A stretch of 64,000 nt of DNA from Toxorhynchites rutilus septentrionalis (taxonomy: Eukaryota > Arthropoda > Insecta > Diptera > Culicidae), in contig NC_073745.1 of NCBI RefSeq assembly GCF_029784135.1, positions 114,876,716 to 114,940,715 of the forward strand, written 5' to 3'. The stretch's first letter is position 1. Each line of letters opens with the position of its first letter. Below the pieces are notes generated by a model. That model was not told where the DNA came from. It did not search any database and saw only the letters and a program-made list of their open reading frames with translations. Below are positions 46,346 through 58,320 of the stretch, in pieces. Made by a program: the position numbers and the translations under genes.

Positions 46346-46612
46346 ATCCCTCATCAGGTCCACTTCATCAGTCACGAAGACCACAAAGCATCTGCGATAT
46401 TCGAGGAGAACTTGCAAGCATAGAGAATTTTCGAACACCAAGTACGGACATTACATTAGAGAAAACTATTTTTAGATTTTCAGATTAGAGGAAATCGAAA
46501 CTAGGTCAGCATTTAGTAACTTGAATTAGATGACCGCAGCCACGGACAGTGTTTATTGGTAAAACTGTGAGGTGAAGAAGCTTCAATTCCACATGGGATG
46601 TAAGGTCAGAAT

Positions 46613-46780
46613 TGTTGAGCGTATTAAGTGGAAATAAAAGACGTCTGGTCGAGTTGAGAGAACAAATTGGATTGAAAATTTTATTTGACTACTTCTAATA
46701 TACCAGAGTACTACGATGAACAAACAACTGTTGCGATGTTGTTATAGTAACGTTAGTTACAAGTTGCTACGCTTCCATCA
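46613..46780 (-). repeat. 3' LTR of the copia element
   Basis: Full 168-bp LTR. On the minus strand it is preceded by the purine tract GAGGAGGAG, the likely polypurine tract. The TGA stop of the polyprotein is formed with the first LTR bases. Confidence 0.88.
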
Positions 46781-47878
46781 CTCCTCCTCATCGCTAACTG
46801 ATGTAACTCCTAGTTTCTCACGTAGATCCTCCAGTTTCACTCTGTTCAAGGGCTTCGTAAGGATGTCCGCCAGCATAGTTTCCGTTGGACAGTAGGTGAC
46901 TCTGATTTCATTCCGTTCAGCCAAATTCTTTACAAAATGAAACTTCGTGTCAATATGTTTTGATCGTTTTTCTCCGTTGCTGGTCAACATCTTGATGCAG
47001 CTTTGATTATCTTCATAGATCTGAATTGAGATCTTCACAGCACCTCCGAAGTCTTGCAAGAGCTTCCTAAACCAGCTCAGTTCTTGACAGCATTCGGCAA
47101 GAGAAATATATTCCGCTTCTGTTGAGGACAGTGCGACACACGTCTGTTTCCTTGCACACCATGCGATCGTACCGCCGCCTAGCCGGAAGAGATATCCGGA
47201 GTTCGATTTCCGATCCTTGACGTTGCCAGCCCAGTCAGCATCTGCGTAGGCTTCAAGAGTTTGAGTACCATTTCCCAACCTAAGTTGATGGTTGCTTGTA
47301 GCCTTTAAGTACCTCAACACTCTTTTAGCTTCAGTCCAGTCTTGCTCAACCGGTTGGCTGACGCTCCTTCCAAGGATTGACGCACTTATCGCTATATCCG
47401 GTCTGGTATTCACAGCCAAATACAGTAAACCACCAATGAGGCTTTGATATTTGTCATTAGTGGGAAGCCTCTCCGACTCCTCCTTTTGCTGTATATATCC
47501 GGGGTCCATTGGTATTTTTGATCCTTTCGCATCCGCCAGTCCAAAACGAACAGCAAGCTTCTCGATGTATGACTTCTGGCACAAGTTGTAGCCATGCTCC
47601 GTCTGGATCACTTGAATTCCAAGGAAGTGTTTCACGTCACCTAGCTCCGTTAGCACGAACTCTGAACCTAATCTCCGGATGACATCGTTGTAAATCTCTT
47701 CGTTTGGAGTTTTTTCCACATGAAGCAGCAGCATGTCGTCTACATATACCAAGAGATAGGTCATTTGGTTGTTCCGCTTCCGAACGTATAGACAAGGATC
47801 CGCCACAGCTTGCTTGAAACCATTTTGCAACAGGACTTCATTCAGCTTCTGATTCCACATTCTTGCGGATTGCTTCAA
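46778..47878 (-). pseudogene. copia RT C-terminal part and RNase H segment
   Basis: 366 codons contain the RT catalytic YLLVYVDDMLLL near residue 55, the HFLGIQV motif, YLAVNTRPDI, and RNase H with AYADADWAG, ALSSTEAEY and the ENQS/SKHIDT blocks. About 40 residues of RT upstream, including the first catalytic motif, are deleted. The frame ends at the LTR border with SDEEE and a stop. Confidence 0.88.
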
Positions 47879-47981
47879 GCCATATAAACTTTTACGCAGC
47901 AGGCAAACTTGACCACATGTTTTACTAGTAGATTACACCTAGCCGCAATGGTCAAAAGTACCCTGAATGTTGCTTGCTTCG

Positions 47982-48899
47982 CTACAGGCGCAAACACCTC
48001 ATTATAGTCGAGTCCAGAGCGTTGCGTGAAGCCCTGGGCTTCACCCTTCCGAACTCATCTTCTTTCTTCTTGTAGGTCCACCGGGATCTAATGGCTTTCT
48101 TTCCTGGAGGTAACGTAGTGAGCTCCCACACACCGTTCTGCTCCAATGACTTAAGTTCGTCCTTCATCGCTGCCTTCCAGGATGCGTTATCAGCACTACT
48201 GATGGCTTCATGGTACGTACATGGCTCGCTGGACTGTTGCTGAACCATTCTTCCATCTGCACCATAGCGATCGGGTTTGACTCCTTTAGTTGCACGTGTT
48301 GATCTTCTTGGCAAATCAAGTTGCTCCTCCTGTTCCTGGATACCATTTATTACGCCCGGGGCCTGATCTTCTTCTTCACTATCGTCGAGATCTTGATCAT
48401 CAGCATCCTCGTACATACTGTCGTCACTGGGAAGTTCATCCTCATCATCGTCTTCTGGTTGTGGTGGTCGTTCTGCTTCCCATGTGTTGGACGGGTTCGG
48501 TGTTAGCGGAAAAACTACGACGTCATCTTCTTTTTCTTCTGTTTTTATACACTTCTGTCCATCAGCAAAACTTGTACTCAGAAAAGTTGCATCACGACTG
48601 AATACTATCTTATTCATTGTCGTGTCAATGAACCGCCACGCCTTATGCTGATCCGAATATCCAACGAAAGTCATCTTGACTGACTTGGGTTCGAGCTTCT
48701 TCCGTTTCTGCTGTGGTACATAGACATATGCAGGAGACCCGAACACCCTTAGTTTCTTCATGTCCGGCTTGATATCTTTCCAAATTTCATATGGCGTCTT
48801 CTGTACTGACTTCGTCGGCAGAATATTCTGCAAGTAATTGGCAGTGTTAATGGCTTCACCCCAGTATCGGTAATCCATTCCGCTGTCCAGAACATACAC
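47982..48899 (-). pseudogene. copia integrase C-terminus and start of RT segment
   Basis: It begins in the overlap with MDYRYWGEAINTANYLQN (the end of the integrase core), continues through the GKKAIRSRWTYKKK start of RT, and is rich in acidic residues between (EDDDEDELPSDD). A deletion near 48035 removes the KARLVA block and shifts the frame; a piece reading DYNEVFAPVA follows in another frame. Confidence 0.85.
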
Positions 48900-50680
48900 C
48901 TCGCCATTTCCACCAGCGAACGATTTTTCCTTTCGGCAGTGCCGTTCTGCTGAGGCGTGTATGCTACTGTGAACTGCTGCAAAATTCCTTCATTCTTCAG
49001 GAATGCCATGAGTTCCTTGCTTCGGTATTCGCCACCTTGATCCGACCGTATTACCTTTGGCGGCCTGCCGAACTGAATTTTCATCTGCTGTACGAAATCC
49101 TTTAGCGCATCGATTGTTTCTGACTTCTCCCGCAACAGGTACACCGTCGAAAAGCGGCTGAAGTAATCGATAAAAGTGATGAAATATCGACGTCCTCCAG
49201 GTGTTACCGTGTTCATCGGCCCACAAAGATCGCTGTGCACTAAATCGAGAATCACCTTGGACTTCCTCTTCGCCTTCTTTGGAAACGGTGTACGAGCCAT
49301 TTTTCCTTGCAGACAGGTTTCACAGGTAATCTTCAATCCGCAATTCTTCACTTTAATGCCTTCAGCCAACTGCCGACGTTCCAGCTCAAGGATGGCCTGA
49401 ACATCACGGTGTCCTAGTTTACGGTGCCACTCGTGTATGCAGTCCGTCGCATGGTTCTGTTCGGTGACAACGTTCGTCCTCTCTACTAGACATAGGTGAT
49501 ACAAACCGTTCATTCGAGGTGCCACAGCAGCAATTCGTTGTCCGCTCGCAATCGTACAACCCTTCTCATTGAACGTGACGTTAGCGCCCTTCTGCACCAA
49601 CCTTCCGACGGATACCAAGTTCATATCGAGCTCCGGAACAAAGAGAACATCGCTTAGCAGGATTTCCTTCTCTTCACCGTTTAATCCGTAGCACTTTATT
49701 TTGCAGCTTCCTATCCCCTTCACAGCAGCCTTTTTGCCATCCGCAACCGTTACGAAACGTGGTGTATCGTCCTTCGGTTCTTCCAAGCTCACAAAATACT
49801 TCTCATTCCTGCTCATATGCAGACTTGCACCTGAGTCAACGATCCAATTCACGGCAGCATCATCCCAGACACTGAATGCAAACTTTTCTTCCTCCGATTT
49901 TGCAATTCTGGCCTTCGGTTGTTTGGGGACAGGTTTTCGATCATCCACGGTATTACCGTTCTTCTGGTTTCGATCGTTCTGATCCTGATCCTTCAGCCAC
50001 AGCTTACAATTCCTTTTCTTGTGGTCAACCTTCTGGCAATGATGACACACCACGCTCTTGGTTTTCCCGTCCGCTTTTAACACAGTTGGATCCGCTGATG
50101 AAGATTCATTTCGCTTCAGAACTTCGTTGATGATCTTATTCTTCACGATTTCCAGCGTAAGTTCTTCTTCAGATCGATTCTCCAGAGTCGTTGTCAGCGC
50201 GTCAAAGGAACTGGGTAAGCTTCGGAAGACCAGGATCACTTGAAGATCACTGTCCAGTTCCGTACCGGCGTTCGAAAGCTTTTCAAACAAATCTTCGAAT
50301 TTCTGTAGATGCTCTTCGATGTCATCGCCTTCGTGATACTTCAGATCACAGATTCGTTTCAAGAGATGCACTTTTGAAGTTAACGATTTCTTCTCATGTT
50401 GCTTCTTGAGATTTTCCCACACGGCTTTGGCAGTTGTTGTATTCCGGATGTGACCGTGTTGGCTCCGGCTGAGGAGTAATCCAATCGTCGCACGAGCTCG
50501 TTGATCACCATCTTCCCATGCAGCAACCACAACAGCATTCGACTGATCAGCAGCCAGCTTCGGTTTCGTCCCAGGAACTACATACTTCCACAAGCCTTCC
50601 CGAACGAGTAGGAATTCAACGTCTAGCTTCCAAGAATCGTAGTTCTCGTTGGTTAACTTGACGATTCCGGTCCTCTCCAT
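48758..50680 (-). pseudogene. copia gag-protease-integrase segment
   Basis: 640 codons start MERTGIVKLTNENYDSWKLD (gag UBN2-like region). The segment contains the gag knuckle CHHCQKVDHKKRNC at about residue 212, the protease WIVDSGASLHM near 281, the integrase zinc region (HRKLGHRD ... CETCLQGK) near 420-455, and catalytic regions FIDYFSRF and SDQGGEYRS near 510-560 with NGTAERKN. The frame is lost after MARCM, where a 1-nt change shifts it into the next segment. The protein cannot continue to RT as read. Confidence 0.88.
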
Positions 50681-50698
50681 CTTTTCAATTCTTCATAA

Positions 50699-50715
50699 AA
50701 CGCAGGCCCATAACC
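50699..50715 (-). other. Primer-binding site of the copia element
   Basis: Directly after the 5' LTR on the minus strand: GGTTATGGGCCTGCG. It matches the start of the internal initiator-Met tRNA segment used by Drosophila copia for half-tRNA priming (from memory of that element). Confidence 0.6.
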
Positions 50716-50785
50716 TGTTGAGCGTATTAAGTGGAAATAAAAGACGTCTGGTCGACGTTAGTTACAAGTTGCTACGCTTCCATCA
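50716..50785 (-). repeat. 5' LTR of the copia element, internally deleted
   Basis: The same terminal 40 and 30 bp as the 3' LTR join at GGTCGA/CGTTAG, leaving 70 bp. The lost part probably held promoter or RNA-end signals, so this copy should not be transcribed normally. Confidence 0.88.
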
Positions 50786-51439
50786 GGAATTCCATTCTTT
50801 TGTCATCGACTGTAGCGAAAACTTCGTGGTTCTTCGTGGGTTTTAATGTACGGTATAATACGCTTTTTCAGACACTTTTGCTTGTACATCTGAGAATCCA
50901 TAGTCCCGTTTGTAACGGAACTATCGTTAATCGGTCATCCACTATTGCTAATTTCTTGCCAGTTGTTTTTTCTGACAAATTTGCCTCGAGCCGTTGTCTT
51001 GTAGAACTTTCGGTTTGGAAGTTACCCAAAATCCATGATGTTCATGACTAACCATTATTCGTACTTCTTATGTCGTGAAGTACTTTACTTCGATATACCG
51101 TGAAGTTGACGGTTAAGGTGAGAAATGAAATAAACACGGACCATCGTAGAGCGGATAGCAAGGAAGACACTCATTTCCAATTGAATGCGAAAGCCGGTGG
51201 CTTCATAGTCACCTGTCTATTCTCGGTTGAATACTACCATGTCGGACCATGCAGGATAATGCTAGATAGTGCAGGATAGTGCTAGTAGTTACAACAGCTT
51301 GGTTTATAACTAGAAAATTGAAATTATTATCCGAATTACTGAGAAATCATTATGCCGTCTGTCTTTCTCTACAGGGAGCTATACGAACGATAATTTTGAA
51401 ATTACATATTTTCTGACTTTAATTATATGAGTAAAATAT
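50786..51439. other. Older coding-like DNA interrupted by copia
   Basis: On the minus strand a stretch reads KKLAIVDDRLTIVPLQTGL then TKNHEVFATVDDKRMEF, which runs into the copia insertion point. It looks like the remnant of a protein gene or transposase; not identified. Confidence 0.35.
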
Positions 51440-51441
51440 TA

Positions 51442-52723
51442 GGCTGTCAAAAAAGTCCTGCGGTACTTCCGCGGGGTGTCGTTGTAAGCGCGTAGTTCTA
51501 GTTGTATTCATTGTATCGAGTCATACTATAGCTTGTTGGAAAGGTATTTTTTTATTTTGCGCGCTATAATATAGTCATTGACAGTGTTTTGTTTGGTTAA
51601 GTCGTTCGTGAGTTATAGTGTCGCAAATATAAGCAAAATAAAGAGAAAATCCGACATATTTTACAGCACTACTACTACAAGGGCAAAAATGCATCTCAAG
51701 CTGCCAATAAAATTTGTGCAGTTTATGGACCCGATACAGTTTCCATTTCCACCACACAACGATGGTTTCAACGTTTTCGTTCTGGTGTAGAGGTCGTCGA
51801 AGATGCGCCACGCTCCGGAAGGCCTGTCGTCGAAAATTGCGACAAAATCGCTCAATTAGCCGAGAAAGACCGGCATAGTAGCAGCCGTAGCATCGGCCAA
51901 GCGCTGGGGATAAGTCATCAAACCGTTATTAACCATTTGAAGAAGCTTGGATTCACAAAAAGCTCGATGTATGGGTGCCACACACGTTGACGCAAAAAAA
52001 CATCTTTGACCGTATCGACGCATGTGAATCGCTGCTGAATCGCAACAAAATCGACCCGTTTCTGAAGCAGATGGTGACTGGCGATGAAAAGTGGGTCACT
52101 TACGACAACGTGAAGCGCAAACGGTCGTGGTCGAAGCCCGCCGAAGCGGCTCAGACGGTGGCCAAGTCCTCATTAACGGCCAGGAAGGTTCTGCTGTGTG
52201 TTTGGTGGGATTGTCAAGGAATAATCTATTATGAGCTGCTTCCCTATGGCCAAACGCTCAATTCGGACCTGTACTGCCAACAACTGGACCGCACTCATAG
52301 CACTCATGAAGAAGAGGCCATCTTTGATAAACAGAGGCCGCATTGTCTTCCATCAGGACAACGCCAGGCCACACACTTCTTTGGTGACGCGCCAGAAGCT
52401 CCGGGAACTCGGATGAGAGGTTCTTTTGCATCCGCCGTATAGTCCGGACCTTGCACCAAGTGACTACCACCTGTTTTTGTCCATGGCGAACGAGCTAGGT
52501 AGTCAGAAGTTAGCCACAAAAGAGGCCTGTGAAAATTGGCTATCCGAGTTTTTTGCCAATAAGGAAGCGAGCTTCTATAACAGGGGTATTATGAAGTTAG
52601 CATCTCGTTGGGAACAAGTCATCGAACAAAACGGCGCATATTTGACTTAAAACAGATGATTGTAACTAATTTTATGAACAAATGAAAATTCAACAAAAAT
52701 ACCGCAGGACTTTTTTGACAGCC
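51442..52723 (+). mobile_element. Mariner element with intact ends (1282 bp)
   Basis: The inverted ends GGCTGTCAAAAAAGTCCTGC are identical for ~25 bp, with TA on both sides (51440-51441, 52724-52725). The length is typical of mariners. The transposase inside is broken, so it could move only in trans. Confidence 0.93.
51612..52650 (+). pseudogene. Mariner transposase, cecropia-like, inactivated
   Basis: The N-terminal HTH frame (about 51618-51960; SISTTQRWFQRFRSG, DAPRSGRPVVEN, then SIGQALGISHQTVINHLKKL) is lost at a short A-run near 51958. The frame 51975-52260 carries VTGDEKWVTYDN (first Asp) and LCVWWD. After a +1 shift near 52290, IVFHQDNARPH (second Asp) follows, then TGA for TGG near 52415, then HPPYSPDLAPSDYHLF (D34D third Asp) and the normal end IEQNGAYLT. 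That gives three lesions in an otherwise well-preserved DD34D transposase. Confidence 0.88.
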
Positions 52724-52725
52724 TA

Positions 52726-55229
52726 ATATATAAGTAAAATCATTCATAGCTGCAAACACGAGGAGTAGAAGAAGTTCTAAAAAGATTTTAATAATACATG
52801 TAATACGTGTGTTTTCTATTCAAAAAGAGAATGAAAACCGATAAGAATTGATAGAATTTATGAATTACTATTTTTGAATAAAAACTGAATCGTCCTGAGA
52901 ATAAGGAAGCACACTAAATATTGAATTATCATTGTTCCGTAGACTAGCTCGAGAAGCCAATTAACCGGAGAATTCATCGTGATTTAGTTGATAATTCTGA
53001 TTCACCGGTCGACACAAATCACATACACCCAAAAGAGTGGTGGTCCTTTCAGGCAATCACATATTATACGCCGATACGTCCCACGTTTCTGAAAGAAATG
53101 TTTTCCTTGTGCTTTCCATTTCCCTTCGCCCCAGCTAGTGTTTACGGTCAATTAATTCGAGATTGGCTTTACACTCTGGCCCATTTCCTTTGGCTCGGTA
53201 GCTTTAAAGCAGCCACAGTCCGAATCTTATCACGCAATGCTCTTACTGGTACTTTTCACTTCCGTCATACGAGAATTGTATGAGAGTAGAAAACAGCAAA
53301 AGGAGTAATGGAGATAAAGGCTAGCTTGAAATGCAGTATTTTTCCCAGTTTCGGAGTCATCACCAACAAAGTCAGAATATAATATTGCGAATGAAAATGA
53401 ATTGTGGTGATAAACTAGTCTGAAAATTGACTGCATTTAGCTACAGAACTATGATAGAGATAATTACTATATATTCAATAAATGATGATCACAAAATTAA
53501 TAACGACGATCATTTTTCTTTTTTGAATACCAACATTCCTGAATATTTCTCAACAGTAATACTCGTGACATGTCCTCGCAGAAGTAAATCAACTCATTCA
53601 AGCCCTGTCCGTCATATGTTTATACAAGGAAAGCCTCTCTCCCACAATTCATTTAGAAGAACCATACGTATGATATAACAGTTAGGGTGGTCGTAATATT
53701 GCAGAAATTTATACTACTCTGGAAAACGCTCTGAAAATTCAACTAGTTAGAATGAAGCAAGCTCCAAGCTAACGTGAAAACATATCAAAATATAACTTTC
53801 CATAGAATGTCATGGTGATCCTAAAAAAAATCGAGCCATTCTAGCAAATATGCTGGAGGGTTCATTCACCTCGAATAAATGAGTACACTCAGATACCGCC
53901 AGCTGTGAGTCCATGAGTGACAAAGTGTGTGTGAAGTGTTGTTCACAATAATTCCTGGCCGAGTTAATCATACATGTGCGCTGTCACGCGTTCTGAGTAT
54001 CCTTCAAAGTTTATGCTGGTGGTCCCAAATGGGAAGTGATGTTTCGTTTTGAATGTCCACTGACAAAATCTGAATAAACAAACTTGTAAGCTCGAACGAC
54101 GGACAGCTCCCCGTTGAAGACATGCACATTAGGAACAGACTAAAGCAGTTCCCTTCCCTGTGAAAGGCTCTTTGCTATGCAGTTGATTATCTCGCCAAAT
54201 AATCCATATGTGATGAAACAATTTCTTATTCAGTAAATAGATTAAATACACATCACGTGACGATTACGTCCGCTTTAACCGGAGGTAATTTCAGTTCATT
54301 TAGTTCCCCAGGTGTGAAATATGCAAAGCGAATGCGGGATTGAACGAAGAATCGGAGATTGGCGAGCAGGCAACGTTGAACCGTACCTTTCGTGTTTGCT
54401 GGTGTTCCCCAACTTATTCCATTATTTAAACCCAATTTCCACATACTCTAAAGGAATAAATCCAACCAGACGCGGTATCTGACAGTGGTATTTAGCTCCG
54501 AGAGGGTTCAACTGGAGCGACACTCGGCGAAAGATGCAGACAGGTCCCAAAGTGCTAATTTTAAACGGCAAAATCCAGTATCGAGTCTCCCCACCGTAAT
54601 CCTTTGGCACGGGAAAATAAACCACTGCAGAAAAACTCGGTCGTATAAATAGCTTCACACGGAGGCAACATAACCAACTCGGCGTATCGAGATCGTTTAT
54701 CCACGTTTGGCGCTACGTTTCTACGGTTCTTCCAACTAGATATCTGCAGAGAGTTTTCCAGCATTGTCGTTCGAAAGTTGTGATACGATCTATCGGTTAT
54801 ATACTGAACAGACATGAAATATAGTTCATGTATGTCAACAACACATGAATCTTTTAGGCTTCGTGTACTAAGTACGCAACGCATGAAGGTGAGGGGAGGT
54901 GGGTCTGGTTTGCATTACTTGTTGCTTTGTCTTGCGTTACTTAAAAATTCTCACATGCTCGTATGTTTGAATAAAATCTATTGTCGGACTTATACTCAAA
55001 TATAAGCCAGAAAAACGTAGACTAGCTAATATCAGATGTATACAAATAAAACCTAAATTCACACATTAATAGTTACACAGGTTGAAAGTCACATCGATCG
55101 CCCTTTTATATGATTTTTACATCTATCAACAATATCCAATTCAAAATATCAGAAGAGTCGTGCAGCCACAAAATTTTGACCGAATTCTCCAGAAACGTGC
55201 GAAAAATCATGTAGTATCTGTAGTATCAT
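52726..55229. other. Gene-poor stretch with an unidentified minus-strand coding remnant
   Basis: Overlapping minus frames at 54253-54884 (for example YAELVMLPPCEAIYTT, then YFPVPKDYGGETRYWILPFK and GLNNGISWGTPANTKGT) read like a frame-shifted old coding sequence, but I cannot assign it. The rest shows no recognisable feature. Confidence 0.35.
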
Positions 55230-55234
55230 AAAGT

Positions 55235-55470
55235 GATTTTTCTTGATGACAATGCACCGTCACACCGAATAAAACCGACCAGGCAAAGACTGGTTTACTC
55301 AATTGGGATCAACTATCACATATAGCTTATTCGGCAGACTCGATGGAACACGTACTCACTGAGCAACACTTCAATTGTTATGAAAATGCGCGAAAATGGC
55401 TCAATGTATGGCGATGGCCCAAAAACAAAGATTTTGTTGGCGAGCCATTCATAAATTTCCTTCAATTGGA
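55235..55470 (+). pseudogene. Mariner (mauritiana/Mos-like) transposase C-terminal fragment
   Basis: It reads LDDNAPSHRIKPTRQRLV (second Asp), a short gap, and then LTEQHFNCYENARKWLNVWR and GEPFINFLQL. The third-Asp YSPDLAPSD block is decayed. No ends are recognisable. Confidence 0.6.
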
Positions 55471-56280
55471 AAGGCGTGCACCTTCCAATACTCTAAATAC
55501 AATATTTTAAACCATTCGAGAACAATCATCGTGTATTTTTGGATGGGTTGCGAAGTTTTGTGTAGAAGTAGTTGAAGAAAAATGATTGATGTACCAGTCT
55601 TGCCCTCGCGAGAACAATATACAAACCAGCCATATTTCGAATATTTATTGTCAATACACGAATTCCAATAAGAATGTATCGCGAACGTTATTTTTCTAGA
55701 CATACGTCTAATACACGTTGCGACCACATGCGAATCTGTTTGTTCCATCCCCACCATCATTAGGGGTAGTGGGGGCAAATTGGTCATGCGGGACAAAGCT
55801 TGTTTGGTAGTATAACTATTGACTATTGATGCCGTATTGATAGGCACCTTATGTTTGAAGAGTTTAATAAATTTTGAGTCACTCTGTACTTCATTAGAGT
55901 TGTCGCATGTCGAAATATAAATAAAAACAGAAATTGCTCTCTCGATAGCCATTCGGCCGTAGTTCTATGCGCATGGTTTCTAAGGAATTTCTCGTGAAAT
56001 TTAGTTTATTCAATCTGATATGCTGGACAAATCATCAGTTTGGACGACTGTTCACATATTCTAGGAGAGGTGAACATATATTTTGTTCAATCTCAGCGAT
56101 TAATTAGCATAGAAATTACATTGATGTTTGGGGGCAAAGTGGTCATAGATGCATAACGACTTACAATGTTCTGTTTACTAAAGCTTATATACCTCATCAC
56201 AGCTTATTTCATACATGTACTTACTATATCAAACATGATTTGAACAATTAAAATTATTAAAATAAGTTTCAGTGCCTCAG
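55471..56280. other. Gene-free stretch
   Basis: A 167-codon minus ORF (55449-55952) has no recognisable domain. AGGGGTAGTGGGGGCAAATT lies at 55761. Confidence 0.4.
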
Positions 56281-56299
56281 AAATCGCGGAAAAATAAAG

Positions 56300-56830
56300 T
56301 TACAAGGTGATTTTCGTAATCTACGTTTTATTTTCTATTTTTCTACATAATCGCCGTAACGTTCGAGGCATTTTTCATAGCGTGGCACGAGTTTTTCTAT
56401 TCCGAGCGCGAAGTGCGTAGCGTCCAACTTTTTGAAGTACGATGTAACTGCGTCACTAATTTCTTCAGTGTTATCGAATCGTTAACCACCGAACGCCTGT
56501 TTCATCACCGTACTATTGTGAAGTTTTGGACCGATTAAAAAACGCGATTAAGAACAAAAGGCCAGGTTTAGTGACGAAAGGAGTGTTTCTCATCCACGAT
56601 AATGCGCGGCCCCATTCTGCTCGCGTAACTCAAGAGCATCCTCCTCATTCCCCAGACCTCGTCCCTAGCGACTATCACTTATTCCCGGCATGTCAACAAC
56701 AAAGCCTGGCAGAGCTCATGGTATCTCTTCGTTCAGCGCTCATTGCCACATCTCCCGTGGATACTAACTCAAACTGGAATCTAAACCCTCGTGTTTACTT
56801 CGGACAAACAACAGGAATTTGTCCGTCACC
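56300..56830. mobile_element. Mariner remnant split by an internal inversion
   Basis: On the minus strand 56335-56481 encodes the transposase C-terminus (SYFKKLDATHFALGIEKLVP, then YEKCLERYGDYVEK, stop). Directly next to it, on the plus strand, 56500-56700 encodes the catalytic part (GVFLIHDNARPHSARVTQE, HSPDLVPSDYHLF). In an intact mariner these are collinear, so one segment has been inverted. Confidence 0.7.
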
Positions 56831-58109
56831 TGCTTGATCTTGAGAACAGTATGGCTTTTGCATTGGCCAAAAAAATACAACGTGAAACATCCTTTCAATA
56901 CGATAAACATAAGTGCTGGCTGAGATGTCAAGACCGGAATCTGAGCCATTTGTTCCGCTCACCTAAGACTGCATCAACAGCTAGAGCTGCGGGGTTTAAT
57001 AAGCCATAAGCGAAAAGCTTTTTTCTTGCAGTTGAAATACATGAATTTGTTTGCTTTTTGATCATTCAGAATCTGAGCAATCTAATTACATACAATTTGC
57101 CACCTTCTCCCCTCTTAAAGTGTCAACATAGTATATAGATAGCCTCTCACCACTTTGAAATTATTGTAACATGTTTTCATTAGTTTCTCTCATGGTGTCG
57201 GTTTCACCCCGATAGGGTGTCGATTTTAACCGCACTTCCGCTTATTTCACTTCAAAACATCTTTTTTTTATTCTATCAAAATTCGAGTTCTACTCAAAAA
57301 ATGATCAACAGATACTGTAGAATGGTTCATGAATAGTTGAAGAGAGGATTTGTAACGATTTGAGGTCGAAGAAACATGGGAGATCTTGGAAATATATGGA
57401 AATCCTTAGGGTGTAGGTTTGACCCTGATTTTCCCTACGTGTGATTCAATCATACACAAACAATCTCTACATAACGTTATGAATGCCACCGTGTTGTTGC
57501 GTGTTGTGTTGCCGGATTCATGTTCTTGAAAGCCACTGTAACACAATTTTTGCTGTACCACCTCTTATCTATCGATTCCAGGTGGTAGACGTTGGGAAGG
57601 GTTGGCGATCTTCGGTACAATTTTTGTCTTCAACCGGTCCATCGCTTTCAGTGATCTCTTAGCATAATGGGACGAGGAAGGGTCCTGACAACAAAATCAC
57701 ATCCTGCTTTGCGTGATACCTCTTGATGCAGGGGGCAACATCCGGCAGTCATTCCGAACTGTATATTTCCTCGTTGACCGCAAGTCCCGAAGGTAAGAAC
57801 AGTGACTGGGAAATGCCCTTCTCACTATTTTGGTGGGGACAGAAAGCACCCGGTCACATGCCAGTCGTGTCGTCTGTATACGTTTCTCTAGTGCATTACA
57901 TTTGCCCTTTTTGTTTTGAAATATATAATTCATATTTCAAAGCGAAAATGAACCGGGCGAACCTATGTCTCCGACCCTCGCTGACACTTGATCGGACCTA
58001 ACTAAACGACCGTCTTGTATGTTTTAAACAAACTGGGCTTTCGGTAGAACATATGTTTGCTAACGAGAGGCCGCCGCTCTCGACGGCGAGTCGGCCCAGT
58101 AAATTATCG
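56831..58109. other. Gene-poor stretch
   Basis: Minus-strand sequence at 57560-57935 looks like decayed coding DNA but no motif is convincing. Confidence 0.35.
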
Positions 58110-58320
58110 GGTGTTCAAAAAAAATGAAAATGATTTCAATAACCTTCTGTAAAAAGGTATAGAGCGTAAATTTTTCTCTCACCGAGTGAGTTGCTCTCTG
58201 GGCTCCGTAGAAACGGATTGCTTGTTTCTTTTCGCTCGGGTGCTGTCAGTTCGATCAAAGATGGAGTCGAAACAACAATCATTCCGCGAGCGCGTTGTAC
58301 GGTACGGTCCACAGTGGTCC
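58110..58320 (+). mobile_element. 5' fragment of a Tc1/mariner element
   Basis: An end-like sequence (gggtgttcaaaaaaaatg) and a leader precede ATG at 58261, which opens MESKQQSFRERVVRYG, a start typical of DD41D-type mariner transposases. The frame is lost soon after. Confidence 0.5.

Larger units (their letters stand above)
46613..50785 (-). mobile_element. copia-type LTR retrotransposon, defective (4.17 kb)
   Basis: LTRs start TGTTGAGCG and end TTCCATCA in plus orientation: 46613-46780 (168 bp) and 50716-50785 (70 bp). They are almost identical except that the second lacks 98 internal bp. Flanking pentamers AGAAT (46608-46612) and GGAAT (50786-50790) agree at 4 of 5 bases. Coding order on the minus strand is gag, protease, integrase, RT, RNase H, which is the Ty1/copia order. 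Two frame breaks and a deletion in RT make it non-autonomous. Confidence 0.92.

Noticed and set aside
57560..58001. Transposase or host gene at 57.6-58 kb
   Set aside because: Frames on both strands look coding-like but no motif holds up; too weak to call.
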